From NCBI GenBank assembly GCA_015056795.1, contig SVFO01000002.1, positions 96,962 through 160,961 of the forward strand: a stretch of DNA of 64,000 bases, read 5' to 3'. This document shows positions 53,631 to 61,958 of the stretch, one piece after another (positions within the stretch are counted from its first letter, which is position 1; the number at the start of each line of letters is the position of its first letter). A model generated the notes under the pieces. The model worked only from the letters and a program-made list of their open reading frames with translations. It made no database searches and was not told where the DNA came from. The position numbers were made by a program, and so were the translations under genes. The DNA is from Lachnospiraceae bacterium. Lineage in GTDB: Bacteria > Bacillota > Clostridia > Lachnospirales > Lachnospiraceae.

Positions 53631-54808
53631 TCATTCCTTCGATGGTTCATCGGCCTTTTGGACTAACTCTTCATCATCGATCCCAAGCCGGATCGCCTTC
53701 CTCTCCAGTAAAACAGCCTGAAATTTACTGATCACGATACTGAGAATGGCGGCAAGAGGGATGGCAATCAAAATTCCGATCACGCCGAACATCTTCCCCC
53801 CGACAATGATAAAGACAAGAATCATAACCGGCGAAACGCCCAGGGCGTCACCATACATCTTCGGCTTTAAGACATACCCGTCCAGCGTCTGAAGGATCGC
53901 CGTGAAAATCAGAAAGGCAACGGCCTTCCACGGATCCGCAAGGAGCAGGATCAGACCACCGATGGCCGCTCCGAAGATGGGGCCGAAGGTGGGAATCATG
54001 TTGGTGATCCCGACAACCACGGAAACCAGAACGGCATACGGCATTCCAAAGATCAGCATAAAAATAAAATTAGCACTTCCTACAACCAACGCTTCCACCA
54101 GCTCGGCAATGATGTATTTCTCCATGATGTCATACAGCTCTTTAGAAACGAGAAAAACCTTTTGTACTTTGCAGGAGAAGTAATCAAAATGACGAGGGTT
54201 TTCGATCCCCAGCAGATTCTGTCCTTATCAAAAAGGAAATACACTGCAAGAATCGCTCCCATCACCCAGTTTACCAACCCCTCTCCGATGGCAGAGAACG
54301 CACCCAGGATTTTCTCAAGATATTCCGGCAGCTTACTTTCAAGATGAATCAGGGAATTCAGATTGGATTCAAAAAACCCGGACAAATCCACGTACTTTTT
54401 CAAAAAACCGCCGTTAAAGCTCTCCAGCCACTTCTGGAGTTGTTCAAGATATGTGTCAAAATTGGACAGGAACGTGGTAATGCTTCCGATCAGCTGCGGG
54501 ATCAGCGAAACTAAGATCAGCGTCAGCAGAACAATGGCAATGGTCAGGGCAAATACGACGGAAGCCAGACGGTTCAGCTTCTTTTTCTTTATTTTGCGGA
54601 ACAGTCCCTTTTGCAGGCGTATGACGAACGGCTCCATAATATACGCCAGAACACATCCGATCACCACGGGGGAAAAATATTGAAGCACCCTCCCCAGGGT
54701 TCCTCCGATCGTGCTCAGGTTCATCAGAATCACATACAAAAGCACGCCGCTGCAGGATGCCACCGTGTAAGGAAACCATTTTTGATTTTTCCAATCTCCA
54801 AATCCCAT
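53631..54808 (-). pseudogene. AI-2E family permease gene with a frameshift
   Basis: Two overlapping frames together give a complete AI-2E/PerM family membrane protein. The 5' part (54808 down to about 54145) contains MEPFVIRLQKGLF and VMGAILAVYFLFDKDR. The 3' part, in another frame, starts with DIMEKYIIAELVEALVVG and ends with VQKADEPSKE. The frames must switch at an A-run read as CTAAAGAG (54138-54145), where one extra A would restore the frame (...FLKELYDIMEKYI...). One lost base, in the strain or in the assembly, is the simplest explanation. If real, the permease is inactive. It lies inside the T4SS locus between the 900-aa protein and the OmpA lipoprotein genes. Confidence 0.75.
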
Positions 54809-54842
54809 TTTGTACCTCGTTCATTCTTCGTAGTTCTGCAGA

Positions 54843-54866
54843 GAATCCGGCCATTTGACCGGATTC
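54843..54866. terminator. Hairpin after the 900-aa protein gene
   Basis: GAATCCGG (54843-54850) and CCGGATTC (54859-54866) form a perfect 8-bp stem with an 8-base loop, about ten bases after the stop of the 900-aa protein gene. On the minus strand the stem is followed by TCTGC, not a T-run, so it may slow transcription or stabilise the message more than end it. Confidence 0.45.
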
Positions 54867-54876
54867 CCCGCGTTTA

Positions 54877-57579
54877 TTACAGGTAGACGCCCTTGTCGAC
54901 CTTTTTCTCTTTCAGCGTATTCTTCACCGGCTTGTCACCGGCCTCCTTGGAACGCTTCTTCGTATCCAGTACTTCCCCCGGCTTCTTCCTGCCGGCAGGA
55001 GCCTCCTTCAGCCGGGCCTCCTTCTGGCTCTGCGTTTTCAGGTAGGTGAGCTCCTCCCGCTCATCCATTCCAAGCTCCCCAAGGACCTCCTTCTGGTAGT
55101 CCTTTGATAATTTCAATTTATCCGTCGTTTTACTAAGGCCGTATACGCCACCTCTGTCGTATTCCCCCATTTCAATATACTCCGGATGGGCGATGTCTGT
55201 CACGCCCTTTTTTTCTCTGATATTGTCCACCATGTCCCCGCCGCGGTTTTGGGTCGACGGTGCTGCCTCGATCATGGCATTTAGCACCTGCAGGGTCTTT
55301 GGATCATTTGGCCCGATCATCTTTATATTCCGTTCTATGTAGCGGTCCATCGCCTCATAGATCTCTGAGTTGGCCTGTTCCACCAGTTTCCCGACCTTTT
55401 GCATGGGCAGACCCTCAGCCTCCGGATCCTTGGGAAGATGGGCAATTTTTTTGACGGTATCATAGATTTTCTGATAGTCCTTATCCTTCCCGTCCGGAAC
55501 CTCCATATCCCGGTAAAGCCGCTTCATTTCGTAGATATAATTTCCGTAATCCTCCGGCTCAACCCCGTAAGTCTTCCTATGCCGTATCTGCGCCGCCTTC
55601 TTTACGGATGCGCCATCCTTTAGGGCATCCTTGAGTTCCGGCTCGCTTATTTCATCAAGATAGAATTTATCCTTCATCCGGTTCGCCGCCTTGTCAATCA
55701 TATTCCGGTCAAATTTTTTGGCAGGCTTTTGCATCATCATGATCTGCGCGGCAAGCACCTTTGCCATGTCATCGATCATCTCTTCCCTTGTGCCGTTCAT
55801 GGCACCCTTTCCCGTATGGCTCCTTACGTAGGAATCAAAGTCCTTGGGCTCTTCCTTGACCGGAGGCCTGAGGAGATCCTTATCTGCCACCTTCGGAAAC
55901 ACCTGCATCTCGGACGGATTCAGCTTGATATTCGGGGTCTCCCTCTCAAGATCCCCAAGCAGTCTGTTATAGACGCCATCCACCGCCTGTACCCTCTTCG
56001 TCTCCAGGTCGGAGCGCTTGTGCTTATGCCCGTCCGGTCCGTTCATCTGCCTGTTTTTATAACGCAGGTAGGTCTGGGATTTCTCCAGTACTTCCCTTTT
56101 CTTTTTCCAAAATTGCCGATTATTTTTCCGCGCCTCCGGTGAGAGGCTCTGCTCCATCTCAGCCAGCTCCTTCACGGACTTCTTTAATTCCTTAAACTGT
56201 CTTGAACTGGTAAACAGCGTTCTGGGATCCGCCTCCTGTAGTGCATTGTACATCGCCGTATAATCGCCGGCCAGCATCGCCTTATCCCCTGTCGTCAGCG
56301 TTGCCGCCATGCGCCGGTCCATGCGCTCCGGAAATTGTTCGAGGCAGTTGCGGGTCAATCCCTTTTCCGTCGCCAACATGGCACCGGTCTTTAGCTTTCT
56401 GAGATTTTCCAGGCGCTTCTCCTGCGTCAGCGGTCCCCCCGGATTTGTCACCTCATTCCAGATCTTCCGCATCTTTTCAGCAACTTCCTTCATGTCATCG
56501 ATCTTTTTCTGACGCGCATCCCAATCCTTCTTTCTGTCTTCATCCGGATCAGGATACTTCTGCTTATCCGCATCCAGCTCCGCCTGGAGGTTTTTGGCGT
56601 TTTTGGCATAATGGTTCATCTGAAGGTTGAAGGCGGTCATGTGCCGGACGTCCTCCACGGGATAGCCGGCCTTCAAAAGCTCCTGCTTTGCCTTCATGTC
56701 ATGCGTGGAAAAAAGGATGCCGCGGTCTCCGTCCGTATACTCCTGGCGGGTATTTTGCAGAACATTTTTCTGCTTCAGCTTCTCCACCTGTTCGTCCGTC
56801 AGCTCCATGACCTTTTCCATGCGCTTTGACTGCTCCTTACATGCATTCAAAAGCTCCTGCCTGGAAACGTTCCCGTTAGTGACATTCTCCGACAGCATTT
56901 CATGTACCCGGACATTGCCCGCCATGGCCTCCAGCAGTCCCAGATCCGCCGTCTCGTCAAGAACGGTTTTGGTAGCCGTTCCGTCCATGGACATAGCAAA
57001 CTTGTTTTTATTCTTATCATAGCGGTACGTACCCTGTTCGAACGCGATCTTTGCAGTCATGGCGACGGCCGTGCCATAGGAAGGATCCTCCGTCATCTCC
57101 GAAATCATCTTTCCGTCGTAGCTTCTCTTCATCAACCCCTTTAATATCTGATAATGATTTCCGGCATTGGGAGCCGACAGGTCAAGCTCCTTCTCATGCT
57201 CGTCCAAAACCTCCAGAAGCTCCCGCATTCCATCGTCAAATTCCTGAAGTACCTCCTCCATGCCAGGCTCCGTATAAAACCTTCCCGCTCCTGGTTGTAT
57301 CCAGTAGCCGATGCCAGGCAATCCATCTGAAACGTCTCTCGTTTCAGCGCCATATTCGTTATTGTTTTCTGTTAGCTTTTCAAAGCGTTTACCATATATC
57401 CGCCCCACGTCCTCTGTGTTGCCGTCATCTACAAGCTTTGGCAGGGAGAGCTTTTTCATGATCTCTAGCTTCTTCTCCTCGCTCACCTTGTCTCCGAGAT
57501 ACCCCCAGAGCAGCGTCGAGGCAATGCCGGGATTATTCATGGTTTCATACATGGAATATTTATCAAGTAGATTTGGCAT
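54877..57579 (-). CDS. 900-aa helical modular protein, candidate secreted cargo
   Basis: This is a soluble, charged, helical protein without signal peptide. Recognisable parts are an N-terminal region, a segment near residues 290-420 with AFN and a downstream W that is similar to part of the 1417-aa protein, and a copy of the shared module near residues 455-550 (F-T-S-S-R-Q-F, then YLRYK, then ETKRVQAV). A further region with MAKVLAAQI-type helix and LKDAL (about 600-660) and a second module-like stretch near residue 760 follow, then a Lys-rich tail. GGAGG lies six bases before ATG at 57579. It lies 47 bases downstream of the 1417-aa gene. I do not recognise an enzymatic motif. Confidence 0.7.
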   Translation of the reverse strand: MPNLLDKYSMYETMNNPGIASTLLWGYLGDKVSEEKKLEIMKKLSLPKLVDDGNTEDVGRIYGKRFEKLTENNNEYGAETRDVSDGLPGIGYWIQPGAGRFYTEPGMEEVLQEFDDGMRELLEVLDEHEKELDLSAPNAGNHYQILKGLMKRSYDGKMISEMTEDPSYGTAVAMTAKIAFEQGTYRYDKNKNKFAMSMDGTATKTVLDETADLGLLEAMAGNVRVHEMLSENVTNGNVSRQELLNACKEQSKRMEKVMELTDEQVEKLKQKNVLQNTRQEYTDGDRGILFSTHDMKAKQELLKAGYPVEDVRHMTAFNLQMNHYAKNAKNLQAELDADKQKYPDPDEDRKKDWDARQKKIDDMKEVAEKMRKIWNEVTNPGGPLTQEKRLENLRKLKTGAMLATEKGLTRNCLEQFPERMDRRMAATLTTGDKAMLAGDYTAMYNALQEADPRTLFTSSRQFKELKKSVKELAEMEQSLSPEARKNNRQFWKKKREVLEKSQTYLRYKNRQMNGPDGHKHKRSDLETKRVQAVDGVYNRLLGDLERETPNIKLNPSEMQVFPKVADKDLLRPPVKEEPKDFDSYVRSHTGKGAMNGTREEMIDDMAKVLAAQIMMMQKPAKKFDRNMIDKAANRMKDKFYLDEISEPELKDALKDGASVKKAAQIRHRKTYGVEPEDYGNYIYEMKRLYRDMEVPDGKDKDYQKIYDTVKKIAHLPKDPEAEGLPMQKVGKLVEQANSEIYEAMDRYIERNIKMIGPNDPKTLQVLNAMIEAAPSTQNRGGDMVDNIREKKGVTDIAHPEYIEMGEYDRGGVYGLSKTTDKLKLSKDYQKEVLGELGMDEREELTYLKTQSQKEARLKEAPAGRKKPGEVLDTKKRSKEAGDKPVKNTLKEKKVDKGVYL

Positions 57580-57626
57580 AAAAATCCTCCTCACGTCAAC
57601 TTATTTGGCACACTTTTTTTGCAAGC

Positions 57627-60600
57627 TTAAACGCCCGGACCACTGATCTTCGGAGCTTCCTTCTTTGGTGGTGTCTTTGCCGGCGTCTGTTCAAGCTTTT
57701 GCAGGGTCTGGTCATCCACATAAAACTCCTTGCGAAGCTTGGTCATCTTCCGGACGGCCTTTCCGCTTTCCAGTTCACTGATCAGCTTCTTTGCCGTCAA
57801 GCCCGGCTTATTCAGATAATCCTGCATGGCGCTCTTAAATTCCTTGTTCGCAAGGATGCTTTTTTTCACGCTGGTCATGCCCCTGCTCTGGAAAACGTCG
57901 CGGCCGTCCCTCGAGGTGGAAGCGGAAAGGGTCGCAGCAAGAATGGTGGCCGCATGATTCATCACCTTGGTCTTTTCCTTATCGCCAAGGGTCTTCCCGC
58001 TTTGTATCAGCGCCCCAAGCTTTTTCTCCGCCTTCACGGCCTGTGCCTGTGCCAACATGATCCGAAGCTGCCCAAGGTCATGATTCGTTCCAAGCTCCCT
58101 GTTCAGGGCATTTTTCACGCGGATCTGCTCTTCCTTCGCCATTCGCTCAAATTCCTTGGCGCCCTGCAGCCTTTGTTTTCCTGCGGGTGTGCTTGCATTT
58201 GCCTTCTCCTTCTGATACAGGCTGCTTCTGTAAGCGACCTCATCCAGGGCATTTAAGTATTCCGGAAGCTTGTCGGCATCCATGGGGTAGCCGACCTTTG
58301 CCTTAAGATCTCGCATCTTTTCTGCGGCCAGGCGCAGGTTCTCATGCACCGCCGATTCCCTTCCCAGAAATACTCCGCTGCGCTTGGCATTAAAATCATC
58401 GAAGATCTTTTCCATCTCCCAGTCCGCATGCTTTGATTTTCCGGTCTCCTCCGGCTTTGCAACAAAAGCGGTATTCAGCGCCTCCTCCGTGATCAGATCA
58501 GGTTCTTCCGGCGCTTTTTCAGTCTCCTGCTTCCTTTCGGGCATTCCGTTCACGAGCTTCGCGGAATCCATTTTCCGAAAGACTTCGATCTCCTCAAGCC
58601 TCTCCTTTCCCTTGTCGCTTACGGTGAGTCCGTCGGTGACGACAAAGGCAGGCTCCCGCCCCTGCTCGATCAGAAGGTCACGCTTTCTGCAGGTAGCATA
58701 GGTCTGGTGAAAGCCCTTGGCATCGCCTTCATGGACATACCCTCTTGCGTATCCCTTCCTGACGCTCTCATGAATCTCATCCAGAAGCTCCTTCCGCTGC
58801 TCCGCGTTCCTTATGGGGGTCTCCTTCAGCTTTTCCCAAAGCGCATCCATTTCATCAAGCCACCGCTCATGCTTTTCATCCTTGTAGACGGGCTTTTCGA
58901 ATTCCACGTATTTCGCCTGACTCGTCACTCCGGTGGCAAGCGTATTTTTTCGTGCATCCCTGCGGATGTTATTAAAGGCTGCCAGGGTGCCCAGGTCATC
59001 TATGTGCCACCCCTGCTCCAGTCCTGCCTTATAGGCCTCTGCAGCCGTTTTCAGCGTCATGGTTCCTCTGGCAGACTTTTCATGCACGTGCCAGGGTTCA
59101 TTACCGGGATCAGTGATCCCCGCATCCCAGAGCTGCTGATTCTTTTTGGGATCATCCAGGGTTTTGTACATGGTATCCAGATAAGAATCCAGCTGACTGA
59201 CCTGATCGTACAGGCGCCTTCTGTACTGATCCTCCTTCCCCGGTTCAATGGTGCCCTTTTCCTTCTCCTTCCAATAATCTACAAGGGTCTGCTCGGCCGC
59301 ATCCCCAACGATTACGGCATCATAGACGGGAAAATCATTGCGGGAGCAGAGCGCCACCTTGCCCATAATGCTCTTGTCTCTCCCCATGTCCATCGCCGGT
59401 CCGAAACTCTGCGCGGCGTAGGAAAGAGGAGTCTTTGTCAGCAGATATGACTGGGAATAACCATCCGCAGCCCGTCGGATGCGGTTGGGTCCCATGGCCT
59501 TCATTAAGTCCCGCGTCTTATTTTGAATTTTTTCAAAGCCCTCGGGCGAAATATCCTGTTCGATCTGAAATTTGATCGTATCGTAACGCTTCTGGCAGTC
59601 CCCGATCAGTTTGTCAAATTCCTTCAGGCGCGTCTCATAAATGTTCTTCCTTTCCAGGGCCCTCTGAGCATCCTCCCCGGCCTTTTCAAGCGCCTGCTTT
59701 GCCTGCTCCAGCTCCTCTTTGGCGTGGGTGAGTTCCATCTCCTTTTGCTTTTTGTTACCGCCCCTGCTGAAGGGATTAAATACAAGAGGAGCCTCAGCAT
59801 CCGGAAGGTTTTTCACCTCTTCGGAAAGCTTCCTTACTCTTTCTGCAAGCTCCTCCTGCTTTTCCCGTGCCTTCTCCAGCGCCTCAGTGGTCCGGAAGTT
59901 TTCCATGCGGACGGCCTCGCCCTCGTCAGACACGTAATACGCTTTCGCCTGCTTTGCCGCATTCAGTCGCTGCTCCTCCAGATCGACTTGATGCATCAGC
60001 GCATTGCCATACAGAAGTCTCTCATCCTTATTGTTTAAGCGCTCCTCAATGAGTTCATCGCATCTTGCGCCGTTTTTTCGAAGAAGGTCACGGAATTGTT
60101 CCAAAACATCCGGCCTTTGAACCTTCAGGACATGCATCTGAGAGGATCCAGAAATCTGCGCATAATCGGTAATGGTCTCCGTATCATCTGCACCCTCTTC
60201 TACATAAAGCCGCGCCGCGATCGTACCATTTTCCCTTTCATCCAATTCGCTATAGGGCGGCCTTGCCATCTCCGCGTTCGATTGTTCTCGCGGCAGCGAG
60301 GTGACGATGGAATCCACCATGGAAACAACGTTGTAATAGGAGCCCTTCAGTTGCTCATCCGACAGCTGCATAAACTCGGGGAGGTGATTTCTCTTCTCCC
60401 TTTCACTCACCAGCTTCGGATCAACGTTACCTACGGTGGCCGGGTTTTTGTCAAGCTCCAGCCTGCCCTCCGCATTTACCATGTACTCATGGCAGGCAAC
60501 CTTGTCTGCCGGATCCAGCGTGGCGCGCATGGTTTCGATACGCATGTACTGACGTCTTTCGGCCTCGTCAAGCTCCTCCCAGGACCGGTCCTCACCAAAT

Positions 60601-61880
60601 ATGGGGTCTTCGTTATACTTTGCAGCGCAATGCTCCCTTAAGGGCTTTCCGTTTACCTCAATGAGATCATATGCCGTCTTACCTTGATCCACGCTGTTCA
60701 TACTAACGGCATAAAGGTTATAAAGCGGGAAATAGATCCGGTGAAAACCGTGCTCCGCCGCCCTTTGTTGCTCCTGCGTCATCTGCCAGGGCTCCAGAAG
60801 CTTTTCTCCCTTGCCGTCCGCCGAAAGGGTTTTCGTCATGGAATCCAGGTAAGCCTTCGGTGTCTCACCGGAAACTGACGCTCCCAGATCACCATTTACG
60901 ATGTCAGGGTAGCTTTGCTTTACACCCTCTAAATCGCCCTGAATACGTTCTTCAAGATGCTTGGGGAGCTGCGTACCCTTCTCCAGATACTCCTCCAGCG
61001 CCTTCCGATCCGCCTCGTTCAGTTTTGAAATTTTTTGAGACGCAAAGGGTTGAACAATTATCGTATTCTCTGCGTGTAATTCAGGGAGATTCTGACGGAA
61101 TTCCTGAAGGGTCTTACCGCGATACGCAGCCTGATTTTGAGTCGCAAATTTACGCCCTTCCACATACTGGACAATGCCACTCTCCACATCTGTGCGCGAA
61201 ATCGGCTGAGTCATCTTTTGAACAAAGGCCTTACAGTTTTGGAGGGTGACAATATTCGCCCAAAAATGCGACTGTGCCTCCTCGGAACCGAACCCCCGTA
61301 CAAAGCCTTCGTTTAACTCCGGCACTCTGAAATTCCCCATCTGCTGTTCCTGAATGACCTGAAGAAAATCCGTTCCGACCTTACCCAGCAGCACCATGTC
61401 GTCCTTGCACTGCAGCCAGTTCTCCGGGTTTCCCAGATCCAGGTCGGGAAAACGATATTCGCTCAGCTTCTTGTCAGCGTCACGATAAAGCTCTCCCCAG
61501 GCCTTCGCACTCTCCGAATGATATACCTTCTCTCCCTTCTCATTCGTTGTAGAGACCGGATGCTCCTTTAAGAAGGTTTCAAACTCCGCAAGGTACGTTG
61601 CCTTGTCATGCCCCTCCAGCTCTCCCCTCTCAAACTTCGGAATATCCTTGAAATCCACTCCGTGCTTTGCCATCACAAATAGATCAAAGATTGCGGCGTT
61701 GGAATTCGCGCGCGGATCCGTAAGTCCCGCATCCTTAATCACCTTCCGATCTATATTGGCAAGATTCTTCCCCTGAAGCTCCGCGAATTCGTTGTTCTCC
61801 TTTTCCAGAAGATTCATCCGAAACCTCGTAAGGTCTCTCTTGTTCCGTTCCTCTTTTTGCAGTTTCTCCTGACTCGGCAT
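57627..61880 (-). CDS. 1417-aa helical modular protein, candidate secreted cargo
   Basis: This very large cytoplasmic-type protein has no signal peptide and a long coiled coil (about residues 650-800). Around residues 960-1060 it has an AFN segment shared with the 900-aa protein. Near 1165-1245 it has a diverged copy of the shared module (FLGRESAV, then SSLYQKEK, then GKQRLQGA), and in the last 200 residues a helix pattern AATILAATL with NKEFKSAMQDYL, like the C-terminus of the 671-aa protein. It ends in a Pro/Lys-rich tail. ATG at 61880 has GGAGG nine bases upstream. No catalytic motif is recognised. Co-location with VirB4/VirD4 genes suggests transport by that system, but this is untested. 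Confidence 0.7.
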   Translation of the reverse strand: MPSQEKLQKEERNKRDLTRFRMNLLEKENNEFAELQGKNLANIDRKVIKDAGLTDPRANSNAAIFDLFVMAKHGVDFKDIPKFERGELEGHDKATYLAEFETFLKEHPVSTTNEKGEKVYHSESAKAWGELYRDADKKLSEYRFPDLDLGNPENWLQCKDDMVLLGKVGTDFLQVIQEQQMGNFRVPELNEGFVRGFGSEEAQSHFWANIVTLQNCKAFVQKMTQPISRTDVESGIVQYVEGRKFATQNQAAYRGKTLQEFRQNLPELHAENTIIVQPFASQKISKLNEADRKALEEYLEKGTQLPKHLEERIQGDLEGVKQSYPDIVNGDLGASVSGETPKAYLDSMTKTLSADGKGEKLLEPWQMTQEQQRAAEHGFHRIYFPLYNLYAVSMNSVDQGKTAYDLIEVNGKPLREHCAAKYNEDPIFGEDRSWEELDEAERRQYMRIETMRATLDPADKVACHEYMVNAEGRLELDKNPATVGNVDPKLVSEREKRNHLPEFMQLSDEQLKGSYYNVVSMVDSIVTSLPREQSNAEMARPPYSELDERENGTIAARLYVEEGADDTETITDYAQISGSSQMHVLKVQRPDVLEQFRDLLRKNGARCDELIEERLNNKDERLLYGNALMHQVDLEEQRLNAAKQAKAYYVSDEGEAVRMENFRTTEALEKAREKQEELAERVRKLSEEVKNLPDAEAPLVFNPFSRGGNKKQKEMELTHAKEELEQAKQALEKAGEDAQRALERKNIYETRLKEFDKLIGDCQKRYDTIKFQIEQDISPEGFEKIQNKTRDLMKAMGPNRIRRAADGYSQSYLLTKTPLSYAAQSFGPAMDMGRDKSIMGKVALCSRNDFPVYDAVIVGDAAEQTLVDYWKEKEKGTIEPGKEDQYRRRLYDQVSQLDSYLDTMYKTLDDPKKNQQLWDAGITDPGNEPWHVHEKSARGTMTLKTAAEAYKAGLEQGWHIDDLGTLAAFNNIRRDARKNTLATGVTSQAKYVEFEKPVYKDEKHERWLDEMDALWEKLKETPIRNAEQRKELLDEIHESVRKGYARGYVHEGDAKGFHQTYATCRKRDLLIEQGREPAFVVTDGLTVSDKGKERLEEIEVFRKMDSAKLVNGMPERKQETEKAPEEPDLITEEALNTAFVAKPEETGKSKHADWEMEKIFDDFNAKRSGVFLGRESAVHENLRLAAEKMRDLKAKVGYPMDADKLPEYLNALDEVAYRSSLYQKEKANASTPAGKQRLQGAKEFERMAKEEQIRVKNALNRELGTNHDLGQLRIMLAQAQAVKAEKKLGALIQSGKTLGDKEKTKVMNHAATILAATLSASTSRDGRDVFQSRGMTSVKKSILANKEFKSAMQDYLNKPGLTAKKLISELESGKAVRKMTKLRKEFYVDDQTLQKLEQTPAKTPPKKEAPKISGPGV

Positions 61881-61958
61881 ACCTCTTTTCCTCCTTTTTC
61901 TTCCCCTTAAAGTCACTCGCCGTTCCCCGACGCGTGCCGTTTGTTTATTCCCTCCACG

